Shown: positions 21,952-34,440 of the stretch, one piece after another
Layout of the letters: each line of letters begins with the position of its first letter
Numbering within the stretch: the first letter of the stretch is position 1
DNA from: Owenia fusiformis
Taxonomy: Eukaryota; Annelida; Polychaeta; Sabellida; Oweniidae
Length of the DNA stretch: 64,000 bases
Direction of reading: 5' to 3'
Assembly (NCBI GenBank): GCA_903813345.2
Contig: CAIIXF020000005.1
Coordinates: 8,619,375-8,683,374, forward strand
The notes under the pieces: generated by a model
The model's input: the letters and a program-made list of their open reading frames with translations, nothing else
The model's database searches: none
What the model was told of the DNA's origin: nothing
Program-made: the position numbers and the translations under genes

Positions 21952-24900
21952 TTACAATGTAAAATCTTTCCTATTGCGCTTTTTCGATTTCGTCGTTCCG
22001 TTTCTGATTGGTTCAGAGGGTGATGAATAATCGGAATAACCATCATGTGGCATCATAACTGGCTGGATCACATGGCCATTTTTCTCAATGTAACCATTCT
22101 CATATGCTGAAAATTGAATCAATGATTTGGTGAGCTAAAATTACAAGTTCTTTTGAACATACAATAAGTGATCCATTCAAGTACGGACTGTTAAAATTGT
22201 ACCCCTCCACTGCAAATGAAGACCATTCAGCATTGAGTATTTTTTTCATATTATCATTTTTAAGGTTAACAAGTACAAAAAGCATATCATGAAGATGACC
22301 TCTATGAGTCCCCTGAAATGATATCAAACAAGTTGTCATATAAAAGAGGAAAGATCTAGTAATGAAAACAAGGCATTAACATGCAAATGTCACTGCCTGC
22401 CATTTGCTACAGATGTTGAACACCAACAGCTGAACACCATCCACAAAAAAGTTGAGAGACTATAGCAATATGTCACCACTTTTGGTGATGACATAAAATT
22501 AGTCATGGAAATTATATTAAATAAGTCGATGAAGTGCCTGATATTATGTCTCCGCCTAAAACTAGGTTTGTTGACAGATCTTTATAAATATAAAAAGAAG
22601 TTGTTTGAAGAGATATTTGAACAAAAGATTGATCAACTCACCTTTAGATGTATATCCAGTTGGCTTAAGCTTGGCTTGGCGAGTAGCTAGAACAATTGCG
22701 AGAATGCACAGCATCATTGCATCAAATATACCAAGAATTGCGAGAATATACGACCACCTGACACCACATTTGCCAATCTCATATGCGCCTGCGTTGCCAC
22801 AAACAGCCATGACGTGTTCATTTGTCCAACCAGATGGATATATCACACATCCAAGGAACATGCATATTGCTGAAACAATAACAAACAAAAAAAAAACGTT
22901 TACAATGCAGTTTAATTGGTAAAGTTCCTGCATTGATTCAGGTCAAATGGGCATATTGGCATAACCACTATCTATCCCAAAATTAATACTCTACCTCGGC
23001 ACACTATTACAATACATACTTTTTACACTATTACAATACATACTTTTTACACTGTTACAATACATACTTTTTATTATGAAAATACCAAAGGTTGAAAAAA
23101 GGAGCTAAATGTTATTACATTTTATAACTTGTTCAGTATGAAATACATGATATAAACAAATTCTGGAAAGGGTGTTATTCTGTTTGTCAATATATCAATT
23201 TTAAATTTCCCAATACACATTAACTTAAAATTAATATATTTTTATTTTTGAGGGTATCATTGTCTTATCTCAAAACAAAAATATACTGTAAGCAGCCATT
23301 GTAAAATCTTACGAGCAAAAAGTGACAAATGGAAAAATAAATGTAGGTGTCTGACAGAAAGAAGGATGTCATGACATCACCAAAAGTCAATTAAGCCCTT
23401 CTTCAAAAACATTATAATTGTGGGCCAATGGGCACAACACAGAATGTTCTCTGTATACTATTTCATGATTACATGCAAAATTAGATTCCCCATGGCAAGA
23501 GACATTTACCAACTATTTTAGACATATATCATAAATTCATGACATCATCAATTTCCCTTCCTTTTACCATTACTGTGCTGTGGTACAGTAATGGTTTATT
23601 TGGTTGGTTTATATACTTGACAGATTAACATTATGTTCTTTAGTACACGGCATCCCAGGTTACATCCCTTATGAGATAACTGAATGATAAATTGAGCAGA
23701 AGATAGCATGTACAATGTACATTAATATTATGATATCAAACATAATATACTCCCTGATAACCTTATTGTGATTCACATCTATTAGCAAATAAATATAAGA
23801 TATTCTATTTCCTGAAAGGTAGTTAATAATGGAAGACAAGTTGTGATATTGAACAACAGCAAAATAATACAGCAAACATATATAATGTTTCATACAATTA
23901 TACAAGGAAAATACTAAGCTGATCATTCGATTTTGACCTCCAATAAATCTGTCGAATTAACCTTAAAAATCATTGCTTGACTAAAGGCTGTAAGAGGTAA
24001 AGCCTTGAAGCAAAAAAACATACATTCATGAATGTGACTTTGCATTAGAAATAACCCAAGTTGAACATGAAAAAATATATAAGTAAATATATTTGATACA
24101 AATACATACAAAGAAGTAGTATTTTGAGCTGAGATGTTGAAATCACTTTTGTCAGGACATTTAAAAATACAAAAAATACAGAAAGATAGTGTTGAAAATT
24201 TTTAGATACATTTGAACTACATTTTGTAAATAAAATATTCTATTTAGAGTCATAGTGATCAAACCTGGTGATTATGTTCCTTTTTATACATGACCTTATA
24301 TTTAATGGGATATTTGATAAATAACATGCACTATAATTTCATTTGATGCTGATCAGAATATGAGTGTGGTTAATGTGACAAAATAATGCAATAGTACAGT
24401 ATTGACGTTTACTACATATTGGCTCTTCCCTGACAGGAAAACATGAAGAATTCTTATCATTTTTGGAAAATATTTAAAATTAAATTCCAAGGCCCCAAAA
24501 AGGCCTAGTAGTTCTCAAAAAGGCCCCAATTGAGGCCCTACAAAGCCCCCCCCCCTCCCCTGGATCCATCAGTGTCATGTCTTTATGTATGTTCGAGGTG
24601 AATCAAACAAGTAATGTACTGTCTCACTGAAATATTGAATCTTCATTCACTTGGCACTCGTGTGAGCGCAGTGAAGACCGAGCATGCAAAGATTGAGGAA
24701 GTTTTATACATCTTGTGGGCCTGAATGTATCCTACATTTTACACATATTATTGTGATCTCCCCTGAGACATTTTTCTCATCACGTTGCATATTTAGTGTG
24801 TATTGGCTAGAAAATATTGCAACTAGCGGTGAAGTAATATTATATAATCTGTTTAATAAAGTTTCTAGAGAACATGTTGTCATTTGGTGTTAGTTTGAGA

Positions 24901-26957
24901 TGGTCATCATACAATAAAGCTATTAAAGCAACAGGGTCCAGGATAGCCTATTGATGTTATGAATGATAACCCTCATTTGAAAGATTGGGTAAACAGATAA
25001 GCTCGATAGTTGGGTCAAAAGTCAACCCTCACTTGATAGTTGGTGGCTAGCGGACTTCTCAGCAGTGGGCAATAAAATCTATTCAAATGCTAATTGGGTA
25101 ATCATTATTTCAGCTGACGGGTCCAATATAACGAACGCACACTTAGTAAACATGGTACCCTTTGCATTCGTTTGACTTTACTTCTTAAAAGAGAGCTTCG
25201 TCTTCACTCTTTCAAACTAAAATAAACCTGTGAACTCACCGCGCCAATCAGTGTTCGTCGGCCAAATTTGACCGACGTTCTATATATGGTCATTCCTTCT
25301 GACGTCATCGTTGAGCCCGGAATTGACCAATGCCATGCGCATATTTAATAAGAACGCATTTGGCGTAGGTTTCTTCAAGCTCGCTGAATGGTGGAAGAAA
25401 GGCCAGCGCATAGGTCAGAAGTGATTTATTACCCAAACTGTCACCGGTACCCGTCGTGGGGGCGGGGCTACTAAACTGTAATATGGTCTCAACTAGGCAG
25501 AGTGTAGTTTAACTAGACTCTGCACGCAGGGTATAAACATGGGTGGCTGTGGAACAGTACCTTTCTAAACAGTTTATGGCAAACAACTGAACCCCTGGCA
25601 TTATATTATTTTTAATTTAAGCATTGTTCTGACCTTTAGCTATGATAGTTTAATAGTGTTTTGAGTAGTATTCTTCTTACACCAATTTTTGATTTGATTC
25701 TTGGGAATAAACTAGAGTTTGCGACATCATATAATTTTCCCAGTGTCATTGTCACATTTTGCTTGAAAAAATAAGCCTAACTTCTTCCAAATAGACATAT
25801 CTTTCATGAAGTGTCTGGAGCCACCTGGCTTTTTACTTCACCCCAAGAAGGGGGCAGGAGCTAGAAGGTCTGCTTGAAGCAGATTAATTTTCAAAGAATA
25901 CACTAGTGAAGAAGTGTGTATGTGCCACATGACATTGTATTCTTGAACCATGTATTCATTCTGTTCTATCTATCGAGTCAAGATGCTTTAAATGTTAAGT
26001 GACACTTCTGAGAATGATGATAAAATTGTCTGGCACGACCAATGTGTATGGCATGGTAAAGTTTAATCATGATTAGATTAGTATGACAACATTTAAAAAA
26101 TATTACCTATGAGGAAATATATTCTTAACACATACAAAAATGAATGAGGAAATATAATCTTAAAGCGTATATTCTATCCTTCTATGGCTTGATTAGTCTA
26201 TCTGGAGGTGAAATATATTCTTAACACATACAAAAATGAATGAGGAAATATAATCTTAAAGCGTATATTCTATCCTTCTATGGCTTGATTAGTCTATCGG
26301 GAGGTTGCATTTGCACTTGCTTTAATATTGAATGATGGGACATCCTATTTTCAGAGTTAGATGTATTTTCAAATATGATATGAAATGAAAATAAATCATT
26401 TTCAAGAAATAAAGTCAGAATCAACCAAATTATATATAATGACAATTGTTGATATACTCTCAAGTTGTTTCAAATCTTTACTCCCCATTACTAACATTCC
26501 GGCGTAAATAATAAAAATGGCACTTACTTGATCCAAGCTGAAGAACACCACAGATGAAAAACACAATCTTGGTAGACATGAAGAAAAATAGTAGCATGGC
26601 AACGATGGTAACTAGAGATAATAAAGCTGAAAATCCGATGAAGAAGGTTGCTCCCTTGAATGCAGCACTGAGGATATGGGTAAAATCACCAAAATTTCCA
26701 TAACACAAAAGTCCACCTCCTGTAACAATTCTGCAATGTTCGTATAGTCCAAAATACCCGGCTCCAACAGATTCTCTTGTGTCACCTATCCACTGTGGGT
26801 AGATAAATACCACTATGTTTATCAAAGCGAAGCATATCGTAAAAATGCCCCACATGACACCAACTGCACGATAATTACGAACATAGTTTGTGTGAAAGAC
26901 CTTCACAGTTTCTGTATATTGATTCACCTCCATGTTTACTGTTGTTTGAGCCACCAT
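21952..26957 (-). CDS. LHFPL3-like: LHFPL3/4/5-like tetraspan membrane protein
   Basis: Three coding exons on the minus strand: 26528-26957, 22642-22869 and 21952-22106. They join in phase 1 at both junctions to 270 aa. The family is recognised by NYRAVGVMWGIFTICFALIN with GYFGLYEHC (residues 29-75) and by CVIYPSGW and RWSYILAILGIFDA in the second exon. Four membrane segments lie at about 32-52, 101-126, 131-151 and 183-205. The first extracellular loop has two cysteines (75, 85) and the second has two (167, 178). Known relatives are accessory subunits of ion channels: hair-cell mechanotransduction for LHFPL5 and GABA-A receptor clustering for LHFPL4. The cytoplasmic tail is basic (KSKKRNRK) and ends DFTL, a possible class II PDZ ligand (inference). 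The 3.7 kb intron 1 holds repeats. Confidence 0.93.
23001..23074. repeat. 24 bp tandem repeat, three copies
   Basis: Three copies of about 24 bp (TACAATACATACTTTTTACA core) in intron 1 of the LHFPL-like gene. Confidence 0.85.
25156..25533 (+). mobile_element. TACCC-ended MITE, long copy
   Basis: Same ends as the 82 bp copy at 7104-7185 (TACCCTTTGCATTCG and CTCTGCACGCAGGGTA) but with about 300 bp more in the middle. The middle is less AT-rich than its surroundings and has CCAAT boxes in both orientations, TATATATGG and TGACGTCA. This is probably the parent type of the short copies. It lies in intron 1 of the LHFPL-like gene, antisense to it. Confidence 0.8.
26114..26305. repeat. 96 bp tandem duplication
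   Basis: GAAATATATTCTTAACACAT begins both copies, at 26114 and 26210. The copies are almost identical. It lies in intron 1 of the LHFPL-like gene, 220 bp from the end of its first coding exon. Confidence 0.9.
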
Positions 26958-27020
26958 AGATGAAGATGAGATGACACTCCCTGGCTATATTCTGCTCTTA
27001 TTCATCTGTCCATTTGAGAT
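26958..27020 (-). other. 5' UTR part of the LHFPL-like first coding exon
   Basis: A splice acceptor (TTTTTATTTCAG on the minus strand) lies just upstream of the ATG at 26957, so the coding exon is probably preceded by a non-coding exon. One candidate donor (AAG followed by GTATGT) ends at 28529, with the exon extending to higher coordinates. Confidence 0.45.
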
Positions 27021-28690
27021 CTGAAATAAAAAGAAAATACAACAATTACCATACAAATGAGCTTTCATTCAGATTTCTCCCAAATTCAATACAGTTAAGG
27101 CCTGACGTGTTGACGATCTATGTAAAAATCACTTCTGTGTTGAGGAATCCATACTTGTGTTTGAAAGAAAAACCCTGAATGCCTGTTCACTTTTGAAAGA
27201 AAACCTCTAGATATGATTGCAGTTTTAGAGAGCTCTCTGCTGCACCATGGGCTTTCAAGAGAAAGCTGATGGCTGCAAACACATACAGAAAATTTGACCA
27301 GTGCCCCCTAGACTATATCCCAAGTCCCTCCACCTCCCCCCCCTCCCCTGGCCTGAGTGGCCGCTCCCCCCCCCCCTCCCTGGCCAGATATTCTTTCAAA
27401 ACATGCAGTTTTTCACCATTCTTCAGCACTTTTTGTATGATTTTTTGCCAAAACTGTCAAAAAAGCTCCCCCTTGGTAAAACCACTCCCACTAGTAAACC
27501 CTGGCTACGGGCCTGGCCATTCGAAATGGCCAATGGAATAAATTAATTTGAATATTCGTTACTTCCCCTATCTTTACTTTCATTTGACAACACGCTGTGT
27601 TACTTTTTATAGCATTAATCGTACATGTACCTTACTACTACAGTAAAATTTTAAATGTTTGGAACTACTTGGAATTTAATAAATAAGGAATCAAAAGACT
27701 ATATTGCAAAAGTATATGAAAACATATGTACAAATCCTAACTTTTGTATATTTCAAATAGTTATATATTATGTGCAACAAAGCTGTGGCCTTTTGTTATT
27801 TAGGGAGTTTCGCCATGTTAATTTTTTCGAAAATAACATTATTCACTGACATTACAACTGGCAATATCGAAAGGTTTATACATATATCCCCATCCCATGT
27901 TATGTGTTTTGAATTTTTTAGTTATGGAGTAAGACCAAATCTTGCAATTTAAAATCTAAAGTCGGTAATATTCAAAATTGCAGTATTTGAATTTATAATT
28001 ACAATATCCTTCAGATCAGTCTATTCACTCACAACAGACAGAGCGAGTTTCAAAAGCAATATTTCCAATTTGGCTCATTATTTGACCAATAAAGCCAATG
28101 TGAGGTGAGAAAAAATTATATTTTTTCCTTGAAGTGTTCATGTTTGAGGCATGTTTCAAACTTCTTTCCGCATGTAACCTATAGATAACATGAGAGGCTT
28201 CTGTTCACTGTGCATGATGATCAATCAAACTTATGCTTAATGGTCAACTTATCCAAAAGGCTGCTTGGAGACGTTTGATCTGTAGTCGTGTGAAAGACCT
28301 TCAGGAGACAATTTTCAGGATTAGGTGCATTTTACACCCAGGCCTTTCTCATTTTTCTAACCGTCCATAAATGTAAAACACCAAACATATGGTGGATCTT
28401 AGCTAGAGCTCTGATCATTTGTCGGAATCGTCAATTGGCGATCGAAATGTCACTTCGACATCGACATAAGCGTCCAAGGTCGACATAGAACGACATAGAA
28501 ATAATACGATGATAAACAAAGAACATACCTTAATTTCCCTTATCTCGTTCCAAGACTATCTCTACGTTCTAGTCTTGCGAACGTCTTATTCTTTTGTCTG
28601 TACGATTACAACATGGGAGAATTTTCTACGCTACTTACACTACCTATTTCAATAGATTCCTTGGTATTTTAGCATTCTTTTTGTGTAGTT
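27021..28690. other. No coding gene seen
   Basis: Probable 5' non-coding part of the LHFPL-like locus. 27330-27390 is a C-rich low-complexity stretch whose proline-rich ORFs are not credible. Nothing else is supported. Confidence 0.4.
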
Positions 28691-28697
28691 GAATCCA

Positions 28698-28823
28698 CAA
28701 TTGTGTGGGTTTATCGGCAGAACGAAGAGGTTTTCGTTTTTGATAGCAATATTGAAAATTGCTGATATATTTCCGATGTAAAAACTAAAATCTCTTCGTT
28801 CTGCCGATAAACCCATACAATTG
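28698..28823. repeat. Short hairpin element, about 45 bp stem
   Basis: GGGTTTATCGGCAGAACGAA at the left is exactly inverted at the right, and the two arms pair with few mismatches around an AT-rich loop. Likely a small MITE. Confidence 0.85.
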
Positions 28824-28860
28824 GCGATCTAACAACATGATGAAGGACCCACGGTCCTGT

Positions 28861-29797
28861 GCTCACACAGTTTGGAACCTTCAGAGGAATTTATATCCTG
28901 ACTTTCAAACAAAAATATTGATTTGGATTTCTAGTCTCGAACTTTGAGAAACTTAGATAGCATAGTTGTGTGACCTAGTTTGATGACCTTTAACCTTGAA
29001 AATTTTACTTATTCAGAGCTCAGTAAGGTCTTTTGTGTTACATCCAAAAATCAATTTGAAAAATCAACTTTTTTCACCTTTCGAAGGTCACTGAAGGTCA
29101 AGTAAATGTCAAATCCTAATTCAGATTTGAACTCCTGGCAACTTGTAGATGATTTTCAAAAAAAAAATTGGTCAAATTGAAGCAAGTTGAAAAATAACTT
29201 ATTTTTACTGTTTTTTGACGTCAAATATCACAAAAACAGTAAAAGTTTGATGCTGACATACATTGAGAAATATGTAGGGAATGCTTAAATCTATTAATGA
29301 TGTAATTTATTGCAGGAAATGATCAAGTATAAGGCAAACTTTAAGAATCTTGTCAATCATAAAACCTGCCATTGACTTTATACATGAGAAAGTTTCCTGA
29401 AAATGACTAAGTCCTACCTTTTCTCAAATTTTATAGAGTAAACACCAAAAACCGTACTTCCAAGGGCTTTGAAATCATCAGAGGATATAAGTTGCATATA
29501 CACCAACTACTAAAAGTTATTTGAAAGTTCTACTTCAACAAAGTGTCTAGTATTTACAGAAAATTTGACTTTTTGACGTCAAAATCCGCAATTTCTCGGA
29601 AACCGGATGAACTTGGGAAATGGCGATGATAGGTCAAATAGGCATTATAGATATGCATAAAATGAATGTGGATATGACTCAATCCGAATAGCAGTTTTAA
29701 TTTGTGCGGCCAATGTTGACGGACGGACGGACCAACGGGCGGACGGACAGACCAACGGACGGACGCCTGGTCGATCCCATAGGCTCACTGTGTGAGC
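28861..29797. mobile_element. Non-autonomous element with GCTCACACAG ends and ACGG-rich tail
   Basis: GCTCACACAG at 28861 is inverted at 29788-29797 (CTGTGTGAGC). The right part has a GGACGGACGG-type microsatellite (29717-29766) followed by CGATCCCATAGGCTCACTG. I recall this kind of tail from repeats of marine invertebrate genomes. No ORF is supported. Confidence 0.65.
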
Positions 29798-31529
29798 CAA
29801 AAAGGATTCTAAAATACTCTGGAATGTATCGAGGTAGGTCATTTGATAGTGCAATTAATGTAGTTCATTCTCCGACATTGTAGAAAGACAGGCTTACCAA
29901 TGATACCGGCGTACGACCACAATCTAAAGGGGTCGTAGGATGCGATAAAATTTCCCAACATACTTTTATCACTCTTGTTGAGATAATGGTTGCATTATCT
30001 AACAGAATTTACAGCGAATTTAAATATTGTGTTTTTCCCCCATTTTATATATTCTCGTTTCACATCTCGTCTCGTTTTCGATCTCGAGAAGTCGTCTGTA
30101 TGGGCATCTGATTGGAACGGTAAGAAGTCATTTTATTCAATTTCGTTGATATTCTTACAAAGTTTTTACACACTGTAGATCTACCTTGCACGGATTTCAG
30201 TTTCACACTCAATGTTGAAAGAATTATGGGATGAGTTATATGGGGCTCCAATTAAGGTTAAAGTTTCATTAAAATATCAGAATGTACGGAACAGTACCTT
30301 ATTACTTACACAGAAACTAGATTCTAGATCTAATCAGGAAAAAACAAAAATGTCAAACAAAAAAAGTAGGTCAATAAACGTATAATTTAAACGCCGTTAT
30401 CTCAATACACGTACACAATTGGTTCATCCAAGTTACATAGTTAATATGTTTGATACAGTCTTAATTGATTGAAAGCGTATTGAACACTCTGAGATCCCCA
30501 ACTAACTGTTAAAATCATGATAAATGAACAGATTTTCACACCTACCTTTTTTGGAATGTTACGAACTAGTCTAAATGAAGAATTACCTGCATGCGAAACG
30601 AAAATAATATTTTAATTAAACATTCAGAAATTCAAGTTTATATGACGCTTCCCCGGGAGCGCTTCATTACAGCAAGGCAAGGGGGTGCAGAAATAAAGAC
30701 ACGTTTTTCTGTTATATCCACCATTCATCAATCGTTTCCAGATTCAGTCCAGAGTATGTGAGGAAATGTTTATATGTATTAACTTACTCGAGTCTCTAGC
30801 CAATAGTGGCCTTAGAAGAAGGTAAGTATTAACGACTTGTGCTTGCTGCTGATGTAGGCTATAGGCTACAAGACTAAGGCGACATCTAATATATTAAGAA
30901 TTAACTGTTTACACACACGGGCAAAACTTCATTCTACACTACATTATGTTATTTTGAAGATGTATATCATTTTTAATCTAATGGTTCTCATTTTGCATTG
31001 AGACATGTTCTATCTAGCATGATTTTTTCAATGGGGACGAAATACGAACATGGGACTTATCTAGGGGAATTCAGTTTTCCTTTTAAGAACGATTTGATTC
31101 AACAAGATTTGCATTAAACATTGTGAAAAATGATTGCATTTTTGGTGAAAATGAGGTCAACATCTGTGAAAAGGTGGGTTGCTAGCTAGCTAAATATCTC
31201 TGAGAGTCTAATTGACTTAATCATTTTTCGTATAAAATTTTCTTTGAGATAACTATTTCAGATGACCATTTACGACCAAACATAAATAATTTTAATCGAA
31301 AAATATGTACTCATTTTCAATATTTCCACTAGCATGGTAGCATGTGATTTCTAATTCATGTATACTGGGAAATCACATTTATGAATGATCACAGCACATA
31401 TTACTTTTAAATTAATGAGTGAAATGCTTGCCATGTTGATTCCAAGGCCAACTTAAAAATATTTATTTGCCTCCGGCACCCATTGAAGATAGACTGAGGT
31501 TGGGATAAGATTTATATCCTTGAAGATTG
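29798..31529. other. No gene seen
   Basis: Intergenic stretch up to the LINE. ORFs of 62-69 codons have no recognised similarity. Confidence 0.4.
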
Positions 31530-34440
31530 TTTGAATTTTTGAAAATTACAGAATATAGTATGCACACTCATGATTGTTGATGAAGATAAATGTTTTTCTA
31601 TTGGTAGTGACCACAATGTGATCACTGTATCTATGACTCCTACCCCTACCCAACCATTAAAAATCAATGTACCTAACGAAGTAGCCTATTCAAAATGGAA
31701 TATAAGTGAAGAAACAGACTGGACTACTTTTAAATTTGAATTACAAAAAGAATTTGATGATTGGTCCATCAATACCCCATTTGACGACGTTGAAGTGGTA
31801 TGGTCTAATTTTAAAACCAAAATATTAAATGCTGGAAACACAGCAATTGGAAAGAAACATATTACCATGAGTTCCAGAGATTTCTGGGATGATGAACTGA
31901 AACAACTTATTAAGGACCGCAAACAAGCTAACAAGTTACACAGGTTATGGTCAAAATCTAAAAATGCCAGCCCTGAAATTTTACAGGAATTGTGGGATAC
32001 TTATCAAGATCGCAAGCTTCAAGTTAGTCTTAAAATTAAATCAAATAGAACCAAAAACCATATTAAAGTAATAACTTCAAATGCTAAGTTTAAATCAAAA
32101 TCATCTAAGGGTTTTTGGAAGACCCTTAAGAAATTCAATGAAAAATCAAATTTTCCAATTAGAATGAAAGACCCGGAGGACCCAGAAAAAGTTATCTGTG
32201 ACCCTAAAGTAGTTAATGAGACCCTGAAAAATTATTGGAAAAGTGTTGGTAAAAACAATAGAAATCCTGAAGCAACCAATGAATCCCTTGTAAACAAAGT
32301 TAAGTTATTAGAATCTAAAAATGACATATCAGAGGATGCCCTCATTGGTATATCTTTTGAAAAGTCAATAATCCATGAACATCTTTTATGTCTTAACAAT
32401 GGGAAAGCTGCAGGGATTGATCAAATACCGAATGAATTTTTGAAAATGGGGAATGAAATTATTTTAAAACCCCTTTTTGATTTGTTTAATATCATTAAAA
32501 CATTTGAGACCGTCCCACAGGAGTGGCAACAAGGAATCATTAAGCCTTTACTTAAAGAAGGGGATCCAGAAGTTTTTAACAACTATAGGGGAATTACTAT
32601 AACATCTAATGTGTATAAGGTTTTTTCAAGTATTTTAGAAGAACAAATTATGAAATATCTCCAAGTTAATGATCTATTAGGTGATCTACAGGGTGCTTTT
32701 CAAAAAGGAAAGCGGCTTGAGAACCATGTTTTCACACTTAAAGGTTTATGTAGCCTTAGAAAAGATCTCAAACTTAAAACGTACCTTTCTTTTATTGATA
32801 TATCAAAGGCCTTTGATGTTTTAGACCGTGACCTACTATTTTTGAAGCTATGGGAAAAAGGCATTCAAGGGAAATTATGGAGATTAATGAAAGAACTCTA
32901 CTCAAATATAAAGAACAAAGTTATTTTTGGCCAATATACAACTGACTGGTTTAATTCAGATGTGGGAGTGAAACAAGGATGTATTTTGTCACCAACACTT
33001 TTCACTATTGTTATGGGTGATCTAATTGACAGTTTGAGCAACTCCAAGGCAGGAATCCCTTTCGATGATAAGAATATCCCCTGTTTACTTTATGCTGATG
33101 ATATTGTTTTAATGGCACAATCAGACAAGGAATTACAAAGTATGCTTAATACCGTAAATAATTTTGGAGTGAAATGGGGTTTCAAATTTAGTGAAAAAAA
33201 GTCAAAAGTAATGGTTATTGGTAAGAGGCTTGACCCTGGAAAAATGTGGTATCTTGGAAATCTAAAGCTCCCAGAAACGAATGAATATAAATACCTAGGT
33301 ATAATGATAAATAGATCCCTGAAAGAAAATGCCCATTTTGATTATCTGACAAAAAAAGCCAATAAAATGCGAAATTATGCCTCAATGACATTATCCAAAC
33401 ACTGCAATATAAAAAGGATAGAATTTGGATCAACAATTTATAGTTCAATGATTGTACCTGCCATTTTACATGGATGTGGCACATGGGTGCTTTCTGAAAA
33501 TGCCAAGAGTAAACTCCAATCTTTCCAATATAAAGTAGCCCAGTCAGTCATGCAAATCAAATGTAAACCAGCTAAGTCAGCTTTGATTGGTGACTTGGGC
33601 TGGTCTTCTATTTTGGAAATAACTGAAAAAAGACAAGTCGACTATTTTATTTACCTGAAACATAAATTTCACAAATGCTCTCTATCACACCGTATTCTTG
33701 AATCCCTTCTTAAATCATATATTTCAGGAAAAGAATCATACTGGAAATATGTTTCCAACATTCGTAATTCATTGATTAACAAAGGGTTAGATGATGTTAT
33801 TTTCAGACAAGACAGTAACTGGTATAATGCATATCAGTCAATAAGTAAAATACAAAATACAGAACGTTTTTTTGATAGCATGACAGAACATCCTTCGCTT
33901 GACTTTTATAAGACACTGAAGATTCACCCTAAGATTGAAAACTATTTTAAAAATGACAATGATTTTTATGGAGCCAAGCTGAAGTTCCTGGCCAGGACAA
34001 ATAATTTTTGTTTAGAATCTAATTACGAAAGATGGAATAAAAGTGATGGGATTTGTAAGTTGGGTAATTGTAAATGTAAAGATGATATCACACATAGACT
34101 CCTAGAATGCCCCGCCTTTACTAAGGAGAGATCAGGATTTTATTTCGATATTGAGTCCAAATGTCCAAGAGAATTAAGCTCCATGTTTTTATCCTCAAAT
34201 TTAAGGAGAAAACTTATTTGCATGTTAGGTGATGTAATCTTTGAGGACTGGGGGCAAGCTAATGGAATTGTCTTTGACAATTTAGTCAAGAGATTTCTAA
34301 TTAAGATTTTTAAACCGAGAAGTGTATAAAGTTCTTGTATAAATGTTTTTAGTATGTATTATTGTTTTAAAATGTGACGCACCTATTTTAGTGTGCCGCT
34401 GTTTCTAAGGCGTATGTCAAATAAAATAAATAAATAAAAA
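31530..34440 (+). mobile_element. 5'-truncated non-LTR retrotransposon (LINE)
   Basis: Contains one long ORF (31570-34329) followed by a 3' tail that ends in AAATAAAATAAATAAATAAA (about 34420-34440). The 5' boundary lies within the endonuclease region, shortly before 31560, so most of the endonuclease and any ORF1 are missing. Target-site duplications were not identified. Confidence 0.9.
31570..34329 (+). CDS. LINE ORF2 fragment: reverse transcriptase with C-terminal Cys/His motif
   Basis: 919 codons without a stop. Residues 17-26 (FSIGSDHNVI) match the end of an apurinic-type endonuclease, showing that the N-terminus is cut off and the first Met is not the original start. Reverse transcriptase motifs are complete: GKAAGIDQIPNEF near 279, FIDISKAFD with catalytic Asp at 410, and YADD at 508-511. 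A C-terminal Cys/His cluster (C829, C834, C836, H842, C847) is of the sort found after the RT domain in several LINE clades. The reading frame is undamaged, so the copy is young, but without its endonuclease it should not move by itself. Confidence 0.93.
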   Translation: MIVDEDKCFSIGSDHNVITVSMTPTPTQPLKINVPNEVAYSKWNISEETDWTTFKFELQKEFDDWSINTPFDDVEVVWSNFKTKILNAGNTAIGKKHITMSSRDFWDDELKQLIKDRKQANKLHRLWSKSKNASPEILQELWDTYQDRKLQVSLKIKSNRTKNHIKVITSNAKFKSKSSKGFWKTLKKFNEKSNFPIRMKDPEDPEKVICDPKVVNETLKNYWKSVGKNNRNPEATNESLVNKVKLLESKNDISEDALIGISFEKSIIHEHLLCLNNGKAAGIDQIPNEFLKMGNEIILKPLFDLFNIIKTFETVPQEWQQGIIKPLLKEGDPEVFNNYRGITITSNVYKVFSSILEEQIMKYLQVNDLLGDLQGAFQKGKRLENHVFTLKGLCSLRKDLKLKTYLSFIDISKAFDVLDRDLLFLKLWEKGIQGKLWRLMKELYSNIKNKVIFGQYTTDWFNSDVGVKQGCILSPTLFTIVMGDLIDSLSNSKAGIPFDDKNIPCLLYADDIVLMAQSDKELQSMLNTVNNFGVKWGFKFSEKKSKVMVIGKRLDPGKMWYLGNLKLPETNEYKYLGIMINRSLKENAHFDYLTKKANKMRNYASMTLSKHCNIKRIEFGSTIYSSMIVPAILHGCGTWVLSENAKSKLQSFQYKVAQSVMQIKCKPAKSALIGDLGWSSILEITEKRQVDYFIYLKHKFHKCSLSHRILESLLKSYISGKESYWKYVSNIRNSLINKGLDDVIFRQDSNWYNAYQSISKIQNTERFFDSMTEHPSLDFYKTLKIHPKIENYFKNDNDFYGAKLKFLARTNNFCLESNYERWNKSDGICKLGNCKCKDDITHRLLECPAFTKERSGFYFDIESKCPRELSSMFLSSNLRRKLICMLGDVIFEDWGQANGIVFDNLVKRFLIKIFKPRSV

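Noticed and set aside
27269-27546. Proline-rich ORFs of 81-90 codons
   Set aside because: They come from a C-rich low-complexity run read in two frames; no other coding sign.
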